The position numbers and the translations under genes were made by a program. From NCBI GenBank assembly GCA_001792895.1, contig MARA01000074.1, forward strand, positions 1 to 64,000: a stretch of 64,000 nucleotides of DNA, given 5' to 3'. Every line of letters begins with the position of its first letter. Positions within the stretch are counted from its first letter, which is position 1. This DNA comes from Lentinus brumalis. Taxonomy: Eukaryota; Basidiomycota; Agaricomycetes; Polyporales; Polyporaceae. Below are positions 24,101 to 32,743 of the stretch, piece after piece. The notes below the pieces were generated by a model. It made no database searches, was not told the DNA's origin, and saw nothing but the letters and a program-made list of their open reading frames with translations.

Positions 24101-27100
24101 GTCCTCGTCTTCTTCGTCGGCGTCCGCGTCCAGGGCGGCCTTGCGTGTCTTGCCGGACTTCGACGTGGGCTTGCCCTTCCTGGAGCGCTTGACCTGCGAG
24201 AGGATGCCCTATATGATGTATGAGGTCAGTCGATTTGCACGATGGAAGGCGGGAGTCTGCGTACCTTGACCACAATGTTGAGAATGTGGTCGAAACAACG
24301 CACTCGGAGAATCACCCCTCGGACGCTGGGGATGAGCTCTGCCATACTTGTGAGCATGGTGGTATTGTTGGCGGCGTTGTCAAGCGTAACTCCATGAATC
24401 TATCGAAGATGTTAGCCCGTAGTAAGCATCGTACTGAGTGCGCGACGTGAGAGTGAGCTTACCTTCGTCGTGATGCCAAACTTTGTCAAAACCTCGACGA
24501 GGCGCTGCGCGAGGTACTTGCCCGTGTGGCTTTCAGTCAGGCTGTGAAGGAGGTTAGCACGATGTGAGGGCGACCGATTGAAGGTAAGTGCCTACCGGAC
24601 GTAGTCCAGCAGAATATGCTGGATAGCGCCCTTGTCGTGCCAGTGCACCGTCACTCCCAGATATGAGAAGACATTCGGCGAGGTCCACCCGTCGACACAC
24701 AGGTGTAGCTTCCCCTCGAGGTCCTGGAAAGGTGGCACATCAGTGAGGCGCAGCACAAGAGGGAGCGTGGTAGCGACATACCTGGAAGAGTTTGATCACG
24801 CCGGTCTCCGCAGACTCGGTGATGATACGAACGTCCCGGGAGACGGTGAAGCGCGACGGCAGTCGAACCTTGGGATAGAGCATCTGCAAGAGCTCCTGGA
24901 ACTCCCGGTCCTCGACGAGGGAGAACGGACGGTGGCGGCATGCGCACCACATGGCGATGAGGTACCGGATACGCGGCCATGAATACGTCACTCCGCGAGC
25001 AAAGTTTTCCATGGCCTGTGCCTCGGGCGTATCGACGGGCTCGCACAGCTCGACGTGGCGCTTGAGATTGCTGGTAGAGTCTTCGTAGTCAGCTCGCTGG
25101 ACAGCAATGGAACGGTGGCTAGCGAAGGAAAGTTAGCACTGGCAGAGTAAGGACTAGAACAAGACAAACACGCACTGCTTGCACGGGAACTTGTGCATGA
25201 CGCGTCCATCGGAAAGACGGATGATATCGGGCGTCTCGAAATGCCCATACACGGTAGACCGCCAGGTGCCCATGAGGTGCACTGAAAATGCGAGCTTCAG
25301 CAGATGTACACGACATTAACACGACAGTGGCAACTCACGAAGGGCGTCCTCAGGGCTGAGATGGCCATAGCGCTCCTGGAAACGCTCCTTCTTGATCGTA
25401 GCGGAGAGCTTCGCCTTGCGCGTGGTCTGCGTGATGCCCTCGACGCCGCGGGGACCTTCGTCTTCGGTGGTCGTGGGACCGGTGTCCGCCTCAGGCTCGG
25501 GCACGAGTCTCGGGTCCAGGTCGGCACGAACGTCGTCCAGGTCAGCCTCAGGATCGTTCTCACCCTCGGCCGCCTCCTCGTCCGAGAACGAGGGAGCACC
25601 AGGCTTCAAACGCTTGGCGGCTTGTGAGGCAGACGGGGGACCTACGCCCTGGCCAGGGATCGTCTCAGCACGGGGTCGTTTAGCAGAGGCAGAGGTGGTG
25701 GTCGACATTGAGCTGGGATGAGCGGGTACGGAGTCAGGAGGTAGCGAAATTGTGCAGAGTTCGCTGAACACACCCGGAGTTTGCGTGCCAGCCTTAAGAA
25801 CAATGTTCGAACGGACAACGGGCCGCGACTCGCGAGGCAAGCACGTCTGCAAGGCGACTTCAGCATGCAAAATGACGAAACTGCTGCACACACTTGCCTT
25901 GACTCTGCGTATCCGCGTGAATGACTACCTCGTGGTGATACTCGGGCCCTCCGACGGGCATCGAGACCGAGTAATATGTCCCTGGAAGTGCAAGTTAGTT
26001 CCAAAAACATGGACCTCCGGATATCCGGTAGGTCGTGACAGAGCCTTGGCACACTCACTTCAGGGCGATATGTTCTTGTTGCCCACATGATATGAGGGTA
26101 CGACCTGTTGGATGGGCAGAGGACACCGGATAGAGGTCGTCGGATGGACTGTGGATGCGAACATGAGGTGCTGATTCGGAGATAGGACAAGGAAAGGGCA
26201 TCACGCACTCAGGGACAGCGCGACAGCCTATGATCGACGTATGAGCTGGCAGAGAGTGACGAGGACGAGAAGTTACAGTCAAAGCAAGAAGGTTAAGGTT
26301 CACAGATAACCTTAACCTTCTTGCTTTGACTGTAACTTCTCGTCCCACGGTTGTATCACGGCGACTCTGTCCTCTCTGTATGTGCACGAATACCGCTGTA
26401 TCTTCAACCACAACTCCCCGGCAGAACAGTTCATTGTCGCCCTCTGTGCGCCGAATGTCCCGAAACAACGCCTCGTGGACACATTAGCATCCTGCTCAGA
26501 TCCCAATCTCGCCACAGTTGTGGGCACATTACTCCCAAATCGGTAAGCCTTTTTGTTCATTCCTACTCAATCCGCTCGTCCCCTCGATCACGCCTGCATG
26601 CCCTCCACACGCGCATCGTCAGAGGTGCCACTAGACGCATTCCAAGAACAAATGCCATTTGGTGGCCGAGGAGCTATTGCGCGCCCGACGCGCGAGGCGG
26701 CCACCCGTTGTCCCCTCGCACAGCCCCGCCTCTGCAGCGCGCACATTCAAGTGGCTCTGGGCAAACATCCCTCAAAGATAGCGACCTTGAACACGACGAC
26801 TTGCGCTGCCCCCACCGACCCCACTCACATACACTGCGAGTCCATCCTCATCTCCGCTCGCACAAGCGCCCAACCCAGCATGCCAGAGCGGGTTGCCTAC
26901 CCCCTCCCCTACGACGCCGAGCGCGATCTCTTCTCATACGAATCTGAGGCCGACATCTTCCTCCTCACCGATACTTGGACCTCCCCCACCCGCGTCCTTA
27001 CCGCACCTTCCGGTCCCTCCTGCTCATTGTTGAGTTGCCCTTGCAAGATCGTGTGGTTACTGTAAGTACTAGTACTGGTCTCTTGTGTGTAACTACCCGC

Positions 27101-30100
27101 GCATCCGCCAGACTCACTATTGTATCATTGCAGTACTTCGTCCCGACGTGCGACGACGGTTACCAGCTCAACTGGACGGGCGTGCGCAGCTGGATCAGTC
27201 TCATTCAGAGCCCCCAGATGTCGCGCACCGGTATCTCGCCACACCAGCGCAACATGTTGCTGGATATCGCCCTTGCCTTTTTCGGTTTTGCCAATCAGCA
27301 CCCGGATCTGCACCCTCAAGACCTCGTCCTCCTCTCTGGCGCGCTCATCGAGGCCGCCGACGAACTCCGCCCCGCGAGCGTGCAGACACGCACCTGCATG
27401 CAATCGCGTGCTCTGCTCGGAGACAGTTCCCGATTGTGAGCTTCCTCTTGTTACCTCCTGGTCTCCTCGCCGCTGACATCTCTCCAGAGTGTCTTCGAGG
27501 GCGTAGATATCCCCGCGGTCGACGAAGGGCTCTCCCCTGATGACCTCGAAGACATCTTTCATCGCGAGCGTGAGTTTGTGCTCCGTGATCGAGTGGTCTT
27601 TGCCGGCGAAGCAGCGCGCCTAGCCGCGCGCATCCGCTCCCGTGCTGAGTCGACGATGTCGGACGAACGTGTGATGACTCTCTCGCGCCGGGTTTGGGTA
27701 CGTTTGCAGATGTCCACCACAGCTGCTTGGGTTGACGTAACGAATCAGATGGATCACTGGCAGTCCGGGGGTCCGGAGGACGCCGATGACGATTTTAATT
27801 ATGATGACATGCCCGAGCTGGAAGATGTATTGTAGATAACAGTACTTATATGCGCTTGTTTGTGACGAACCTTGAATCAAAGCCCGGATTGCTTATGTGC
27901 TACTTATCAACCCGCCTCGGGATAACTGTCTGTCACGACCAATAAGCTTTCGGTGATGCCTACTCGATCTAGGCTTATCAGGCTATATTAATAGGTGCGG
28001 ATCCCAGGTACCTGCAACAAATCACGAAAAATCAGCCCTCCGAGACCTAGATCCGCAGCTGATCCATGGTCTAGGTACCTGGACCTGTAGGTTCGGATCT
28101 TATAGGTCACGGATCTAGGTATGTACAGGTCAACCTACGACTGATCCGACCCGTTGCTCAGCCTTATCCCGGAAGCCCTCTTCCAGCGGCCTGAATCCGT
28201 GTAAGTCTGTAATTTCTCGTGCCAGAGAGGTTTCAACGCGTCCGGGCACTTAGAGGGTCTCCAGGGATAGATTTTTGCCTCATCTATGAGAGGTATAGTA
28301 TGGTTGATCTCCCGAAGCGGAGGAAGAGCGGTCCGAGCTACGTCTTGGCACAAGTCCGACGCTTCCCGCTTGAGCATAGTGTGTATACACTCAAGTTCGC
28401 CGTCAAGGAGCGAAGCTGCCGCTGACCGTATTACAGCGGTATCGACACCCTCAATGTCGAGGGGCACGGACGAACCGATAGATACTCGTGAGGGGTTTAA
28501 TCCGATTGCTACGCGATGCTGAAACAGGAAAGGTGTCCCCAATATCATATCGTAGTTCTCCAGGTTAACCACATCGAAGCGGCGCTTGCAAGATATCTCT
28601 TGGTAAGCCAAATCAACTACTGTCGTGCGATTAATCTTCGAACGCGAGCCTTGTACGGCCATAGTGAGTGGCAGTGGGTTAGCCAAGGTCTCCGTTTTGA
28701 TCCTTAGCTGGTCCGCTAATGTTGTTGACAGGAAATCCGCCATGCACCCTGTGTCGAGCAGTGCTCGTGCCTTATGGCCGTTCACCAGGACCTCTACAAT
28801 CAAGGGGACCGGAAGAACTCTACTAGCATCCTTCGGACGCATAGCATTACGCTCCACAGCGGGAATAGCGTTGTCTGGTACGTTCTCTTTCGTATTCTTA
28901 CGCTGCTTAGACTTGGATCGCCCAGGGCCAACTGCACATGCCATGAGGCGCAGACAACGACGTTTCCGTCGTTCAGCCTGCCTCCACTCATGCCAGAGCT
29001 CATCCGCAGTCCAGTCGTCTAGGACGAGCTTGGAGATGGCCCAAGGATCGAACATTGGATTGCAAACCTCGTCATGGGTGTAGTGGTAGGTATAATCATT
29101 ATGCGGAGACGATACTTCGTATCCGTCGTCCTGAACGTCTATTCTAATCAGCCTGTTCCGTTCAGGGAGATCTGGGAAGTCGTCCGCAAGCTGCGCCGCT
29201 ACATGGGCGCGTAGCCAGTACAGGGCCGGGTGTCTGTCCCGAGTCGCATCACACGGAGGGAAACCGGTACCCCATTCGGCACGCGGAGGCAGCGTAATCC
29301 AGTCATTCCATTCTGCTTGGATCATGTCAGGTACGCCACAGTTTGGATCGTTCAGCTGTTGACGGCTGACCAAGTACTCGTCCGGTAGGCCTCGAGGAGC
29401 GAGCCAGTCGGTGACCATGAAGCGGTCTCCTTCGACAGAGCAGGTGAAACGCTCTTCAGGTGACATACCAGCGGTAAGTGCGTCCTCTGGGTCATAAAAG
29501 CTAAGGAACATAGTTCTGATATACTCCATACAGTCCTCGTCATGCGCGCAAGTCCATACCTCGTCAGCTATGTCTTCCACCATGCCAGATGTTACAATAG
29601 GCGGTTCCGTATCGACATAAACAGATGCGACATGGATAGAGGGTATGTCTTCTGCTCTGACGCGCTCTGCGAGCTTCTCAAGATTTGAGAAGTGTACTGA
29701 TGCAGCGTGTATTCCAGACTGTCCTTTGGGAGCAGGAGCCGTCTTACGAGCCCTGCAGTTGCGGCTCTCATGACCGGTCTCTTTGCAATTGAAGCAGCGG
29801 CCTTCCGCTCGAAGCCTGTCCATTTCCTCCCTAGATAGCTTGTTGCGTTGCTCAGCCTTTGGCAGCGATGGCTTATAGGCTGTCTGTCCTCTAGGTGAGT
29901 CGTTGTGGGAACGAGTCTGCTTCGACGAATTATTCCCAGCCTTTGACGGCTTCTGGGGCTGACCAGACTGTGGTTTATAGGGCGTAGGATCCCGAGCTCG
30001 GTTACTAAACCGACCCCAAGTGCGTCCGGGCACTTCACCCTCAAATTCACGCGCTTCTTTGCGTGCTTCATGGTAAGCCCTTTCTCGTCGGGCTGCGTGC

Positions 30101-32743
30101 TTGACAAGCCGCTCTAACTTGGTGCTTTCAGGATCGAAGCCCTTTTCGATCAGATGAACACGAAGATGTGTATGTAGACCCTTCCAAAAGATTCGGGTGA
30201 GCTGCTGGTCGGTCACATCCGGGAAACGAGCTGCTAAATGCTCTAGTTCGCGCACGAAGTCACGGACACGACTCTTGTCTTGCTGGAGGGTCTCCAGTTG
30301 CTGTCGAAGACGAGCCTTGAAGTCGGTCGGGAAACAATAATCAAACAATGCTTCATACAAGCGTTTCAAGGTCCAGTCTGATTGTCTGGTTGCGACATGA
30401 CGCATGAAGAACTGACTAGCCTTCCCAGACATGAACTGTACGACTAATTTGATCATTAGTCGATTGCTAAGCCCGTGAAGCTCACGCCAGGTGTCTATCT
30501 CATATGTCCATTGGTCGAATACGTCAAGGTCAGGATTACCACTCCAAATGAACGGAGTTTTGATTTTTACGCCCGTCATAGCACGCTTGACCTGTTTCAA
30601 GTCTTCCTTATACTGCTCCTTGGTCTCTCTGGCTGACTTCTTCTTTGCAGGCTTAGCATTGCCTCGCTCCGAGCTAGAGCTCGTGTCCGACGAACTCGAA
30701 GTCGAACCTGACTCAGAAGAGTCACTCGAGCTCGAACTTTCACTCGAGGAGTCGTCATCTTCGGAGCTCGAACTAGGAGGCGGTCCGCCCGGAGGTTCTC
30801 GCCCTCCGGCAGCGGTAGAATGTCTAAACCAACCGCCTTCTGGCATTTGAGACGATTCACGTCGGAATACAGACGGAGATCGCGGAGGAGCATGTGCAGG
30901 AGACGGCGAGGGACGCCCTCCATTCAGAGGGGTAGTATAACGATTGTATTTATGACTACTGGTTGTATCGTGAGGAGAGGATCTAGTACGAGAAGACCCC
31001 ACCTCAGCCTGGACAAACTGTCGCAGGAACTCGCGCTGTTCGCTGCTTCGAGGTACAGTCTTCTCCTTCTGTGATGAGGTGTACCTTCCATTACTCCGGC
31101 AGGAGCTTCCGGTATAACCTCGACTATTACAGCCATGGCTTCGATGCCTTGGTCTTCTAGTTTGAGACGAGCGATAGCGTCAGCTTGAGCTGTTGCGATC
31201 GAGGCCTCGATAGCTTGAAGTAGCTGATAGTCGTCGTCGTCGTCTTGCTCACTGCTGGAGCTCTCTACTTCACGCCAGAAGTCATCGACGAAAGATATGT
31301 CTGATTGGGTAACTAGTGGTAGTAAAGGTACATTCACTATTCTATTGCCCCACGATGTCGGTAACTGACCGAGCTGGTCATCCGCTTCACAGAGCTCGAA
31401 CCAGGTGGCGGTCGGGCTCGAAGACGGCTGGCATCGCACCAGAACAAACCTATTGTCGTCTGTGCTTGTCGACTCGGGCCGCGAGACGCTGCCATCCCGG
31501 TGCGACTCGTCCTCGAGGTCGAGCAGTTGCATGACTGCGATCTCATCCGAATCGCAGCCATCCCGGCGCAATTCAGAAACTGATTGGTCGCAGCCTTCAC
31601 GGCGCAGTCCCATTGAAGCGCTGCCAATGTGGCGCGGCTCTACCTGATCCCGGAAGGAGCTGCCATCCCGGCGCATATCCTCCGGTGAAGCAGGGCTGCC
31701 ATCCCGGCGCCGCTCTGCTCCGGCTTGGAGCCCAGACGCGGAATTGAGTTCACGCATCTCTCGATGGCCACAGTACCTTCCGCTTGCTGGCTGGGCTGGC
31801 AAGGAGTCGCCAGCCCGGACAGCACGAGCGTAGGTCCGAGTTACTCGCCGGCCATCGGTCTCTTCCATGATCCGCCCGTAGTCTCTCATGCCCCACTTGA
31901 CGCTGAGCTCTAATTTGCCAGCAGCGAAAAGTGGAGGGCCTGAGGTACTCCGGAGGGCGTCTGGATCGACCGCCGGGAGGAGGATAGGATCTGGTAACTC
32001 ACCTGATCCTTCGAGCACGCTATCCATGCGATGCTCATCCCCAGAGGGCATAGACGTCACGGCCACCTCAATAGAGGTCCGCCCGCCATTCCGAACGTTT
32101 GCAGTAGTTGACATACTAGCAGAACGTTAAGAGAAAACCTAACAACTAACGGGTGATCAAGCCGTAGTGTTAGCGAAAAGACACAGAGTAAAGAAACTAC
32201 TCAAAAAATGTGAGGAAAGCCGAATACTTCGTCGAATAGTCGAGGCGTTGAGCGTCGAGGCGGTCGTCGAAGTCGTCGGAAAACACGAGGGTCGGTAAGA
32301 CACGAGGTTGAGTAGGGAAAGTCTCGTATCGGAGGACTGACTAGCTAGGGCGTACATGGGGAGGTACTTATAGTAGTCTACAGGTAGAGCGCTAGATAGT
32401 CGGGACAAAGCAAGAGCGTAAATAAAACAGCCTAGAGTGAACTAGAGTGAAGCCAAGGAAGTCGAGACACGGATGGTAGACGTGTCCGACGAGGTACAGG
32501 AACAGAAGGAACAAAGAGGGTGCAGCGAACGTGGTAAGCACGTTCGCGCGATGAGTGCCCGATTTGGCAATCTTCTATCCAAAACGGGAAGGGTTAGCGC
32601 TCGGACCCTTACAGTATCCGAGGACTCACGAAATCCTGTGCTGGCGCAAACGTCGTATCCCGGGATCCACTTCCAGTGCTAGAACCTTGGGAAGGGGCAG
32701 AGGCATCCAATGGGACAGGCGAACCAGACAGGTCGATTGACAT
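15171..32743 (-). CDS. Gene E: uncharacterised multi-exon gene whose first intron contains a 15.7-kb retrotransposon
   Basis: The first exon (start 32,743) encodes a Ser/Pro/Gly-rich N-terminus and ends at a gtgagt donor near 32,630. The gypsy element follows 10 bp into the intron. Downstream exons lie at about 16,939 (or 16,911)-16,709, 16,652-16,414, 16,374-16,113, 16,062-15,904, 15,853-15,622 and 15,569-15,171. The acceptor at 16,940 keeps the frame with the first exon; the one at 16,912 does not. The protein has a Gly/Phe-rich start, a helical section (near LPLRESFARLREDVKTATDA), a conserved-looking globular part, an acidic Ser/Asp stretch and a basic KRKR tract near the end. No family is recognised. 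TGCCCGG strings also occur in these exons, so the gene probably belongs with genes A-D. Expression depends on splicing out a very large intron. Confidence 0.55.
16960..17364 (-). repeat. LTR (3' LTR in element orientation)
   Basis: A 405-bp repeat, nearly identical to 32,209-32,613. It is preceded on the coding strand by a purine-leaning GGAGGGCGAA, a possible polypurine tract. Confidence 0.95.
17463..18308 (-). pseudogene. Retrotransposon tail ORF: Pro-rich N-terminus and RGG-rich C-terminus, one in-frame TGA
   Basis: A methionine at 18,308 opens a section that differs in style from the integrase upstream: proline-rich (YAPIPDDYPPPPMPQLVAP), then a globular stretch, then after a TGA at 17,910-17,912 an arginine/glycine-rich region (GRTRGRPRGGYNGSGRR) and a helical end, finishing at TAG 17,463-17,465. 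The same frame is open upstream through the integrase, so it may be a polyprotein extension rather than a separate ORF. The TGA lies in a CCGTGACGT context and fits a CGA-to-TGA change. RGG-type tails commonly bind nucleic acid, so a second Gag-like or RNA-binding role is possible. I know no named family. Confidence 0.6.
18309..20681 (-). CDS. Retrotransposon Pol, C-terminal part: RNase H end, integrase, chromodomain-like
   Basis: The segment starts within RNase H (FRICTDHRALEFLM; then WMDVLNEFKFTIEYIPGETN, LADALSRI). The integrase follows with its HHCC zinc-binding end (HAHSILAHLGKRKT, then CLTCGVC) and the three catalytic acidic sites (Asp in IGIDFVGPL, Asp in ISDRDTLF, Glu in TDGATERANR), so the core looks complete. 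A chromodomain-like stretch near the end (VDRILSHVGRGADAEFEVQW) is typical of chromoviruses, which use it to target marked chromatin. The reading frame is offset from RT because of a 4-bp duplication at about 20,654-20,662. Confidence 0.9.
20650..21634 (-). pseudogene. Retrotransposon reverse transcriptase, main part; split by hAT and frameshifted
   Basis: The frame carries the RT fingers and palm (MIPKPDRGDGVLRLRTVVDK; LIDGKDAYEQIRV; FTTPDGTMVSLVLQQGDVNG) and the catalytic motif in DVYLDDIVIYSDS, followed by the thumb and the start of RNase H (LVTDASLTGASRYI). The 5' end is cut by the hAT insertion at 21,634. At the 3' end the frame is lost where AATC is duplicated in the RNase H region near 20,654-20,662, and the following 40 or so residues are out of frame. 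RT/RNase H would copy element RNA into DNA. This copy cannot make a continuous enzyme. Confidence 0.9.
21650..21815. repeat. hAT left subterminal repeats (ACCTACAGGT / GACCTAGATC boxes)
   Basis: Within 170 bp of the left end, boxes such as CCTACAGGTT, GACCTGTAGG, CCTACAGGTC, ACCTGTAGGTCC and GTAGGTACCTACAG recur in both orientations, mixed with GACCTAGATC. The same boxes recur at the right end (about 27,995-28,140). Short subterminal boxes of this kind are the usual binding sites of hAT transposases. The sequence from here to the transposase stop at 22,159 has no further feature. Confidence 0.75.
22159..25708 (-). CDS. hAT-family transposase
   Basis: Exons run from a start at 25,708 to the stop at 22,159, interrupted by many short introns. 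In order I see a charged N-terminus, a BED-finger-like region (STVYGHFETPDI, then KFPCK, then STSNLKRHVELC) and a catalytic start (HLCVDGWTSPNVFSYLGVTV with the first Asp). Next come the second Asp (HGVTLDNAANNTTML) followed by RCFDHILNIVVK, then an acidic insert, VLVRAVDTRWNTYTDV, and finally the C-terminal dimerisation domain (DPLEYWNVRLASPAEAPLAR, then STDAERAFSRGRLTVSRLRH). This order is typical of hAT transposases, which excise the element and reinsert it with 8-bp duplications. The protein ends in a basic, Ser/Thr-rich tail. I found no frame break, but the exon joins were not all verified. Confidence 0.88.
25709..26879. promoter_or_regulatory. Divergent spacer of the hAT element
   Basis: The 1.2-kb spacer lies between the transposase start (-) and the partner gene (+). 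It should carry both promoters. It holds the long hairpin at 26,264-26,344. No credible gene is visible; the open frames are short and differ between strands. Confidence 0.5.
26264..26344. repeat. Perfect 37-bp inverted repeat with a 7-bp loop
   Basis: The arm at 26,264-26,300 (starts GACGAGAAGTTACAG, ends GGTTAAGGTT) is exactly repeated in reverse complement at 26,308-26,344, separated by CACAGAT. It lies near the middle of the divergent spacer. A perfect long hairpin like this is rare unless recently formed or maintained. Confidence 0.95.
26880..27835 (+). CDS. Partner gene of the hAT element, uncharacterised
   Basis: The likely start is at 26,880 (MPERVAYPLPYDAERDLFSY). Good coding signal continues after an intron ending near 27,132 (YFVPTCDDGYQLNWTGVRSW; HQRNMLLDIALAFFGFANQH). 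A last exon begins near 27,490 and ends at 27,835 (VWVRLQMSTTAAWVDVTNQM, then an acidic end). A frame change between about 26,960 and 27,000 is not explained by an intron I can see, so there may be a frameshift. The gene is transcribed away from the transposase and inside the same terminal repeats, so it belongs to the element. No family is recognised. Confidence 0.5.
27836..28166. repeat. hAT right subterminal region
   Basis: No gene. The last 170 bp carry CAGGTACCTG, GACCTAGATC, CTAGGTACCTGGACC, CCTGTAGGTT and CAGGTCAACC boxes that match the left subterminal set, followed by the terminal inverted repeat. Confidence 0.75.
28175..31002 (-). CDS. Retrotransposon Gag capsid, zinc knuckle and protease
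   Basis: After a Ser/Asp-rich start the frame encodes a retrotransposon Gag capsid-like domain (PFIWSGNPDLDVFDQWTYEI; YCFPTDFKARLRQQLETLQQ; FVRELEHLAARFPDVTDQQL). A CCHC zinc knuckle follows (CFNCKETGHESRNC), then a spacer, then an aspartic protease with ALLDTGCMADFLS and a following hydrophobic core. The frame runs on to the start of RT and is cut by the hAT target site at 28,174. Gag packages element RNA; the protease would cut the polyprotein. Confidence 0.9.
30924..32114 (-). CDS. Retrotransposon leader ORF upstream of Gag
   Basis: This 396-codon frame starts just inside the 5' LTR side (MSTTANVRNGGRTSIEVAVT). It contains repeated RRDG/RHDG-type peptides (for example RRDGSPASPEDMRRDGSSF) and an acidic Ser/Asp stretch. 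It overlaps the Gag frame by about 80 bases in a different frame. It may be a separate leader protein or the true Gag N-terminus joined by an intron or frameshift. I see no clear slippery site. No family is recognised. Confidence 0.55.
   Translation of the reverse strand: MSTTANVRNGGRTSIEVAVTSMPSGDEHRMDSVLEGSGELPDPILLPAVDPDALRSTSGPPLFAAGKLELSVKWGMRDYGRIMEETDGRRVTRTYARAVRAGDSLPAQPASGRYCGHREMRELNSASGLQAGAERRRDGSPASPEDMRRDGSSFRDQVEPRHIGSASMGLRREGCDQSVSELRRDGCDSDEIAVMQLLDLEDESHRDGSVSRPESTSTDDNRFVLVRCQPSSSPTATWFELCEADDQLGQLPTSWGNRIVNVPLLPLVTQSDISFVDDFWREVESSSSEQDDDDDYQLLQAIEASIATAQADAIARLKLEDQGIEAMAVIVEVIPEAPAGVMEGTPHHRRRRLYLEAANSASSCDSLSRLRWGLLVLDPLLTIQPVVINTIVILPL
32209..32613 (-). repeat. LTR (5' LTR in element orientation)
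   Basis: The 405-bp partner of 16,960-17,364. It is followed by the target duplication GTATC and then the first-exon donor of gene E. Confidence 0.95.

Larger units (their letters stand above)
21635..28166. mobile_element. hAT DNA transposon nested in the reverse transcriptase of the gypsy element
   Basis: The element has 12-bp terminal inverted repeats (TAAGGCTGAGCA at 21,635; TGCTCAGCCTTA ending 28,166) and a perfect 8-bp target duplication, TCCCGGAA (21,627-21,634 and 28,167-28,174). An 8-bp duplication is the hallmark of hAT elements. The two halves of the gypsy Pol frame are in register on either side of the insertion, which fixes the boundaries. The 6.5-kb element contains a transposase gene (-) and a divergent partner gene (+). 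The transposase looks complete, so the element may be recently active. Confidence 0.95.
16960..32613 (-). mobile_element. Ty3/gypsy LTR retrotransposon, chromovirus-like, interrupted by a hAT element
   Basis: Two 405-bp direct repeats (16,960-17,364 and 32,209-32,613) begin TGTGAGG and end CTTACA on the plus strand, so they carry TG..CA ends. They are flanked by the 5-bp duplication GTATC (16,955-16,959 and 32,614-32,618). I count about four differences between the LTRs, all transitions, which suggests recent insertion. The coding order on the minus strand is Gag, zinc knuckle, protease, RT, RNase H, integrase, chromodomain-like, then a tail ORF. Protease and RT before integrase is the Ty3/gypsy order. 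Removing the nested hAT leaves about 9.1 kb. The element is disabled by the hAT insertion, a 4-bp duplication in the RT/RNase H region and an in-frame TGA in the tail ORF. I could not identify a primer-binding site with confidence. Confidence 0.95.

Noticed and set aside
26055..26468. Minus-strand open frame across the hairpin in the hAT spacer
   Set aside because: It crosses both hairpin arms and has no protein-like pattern. It is probably chance.
30924..31002. Programmed frameshift joining the gypsy leader ORF and Gag
   Set aside because: The frames overlap, but I found no slippery heptamer with a following stem. Mutation or an unrecognised intron is as likely.
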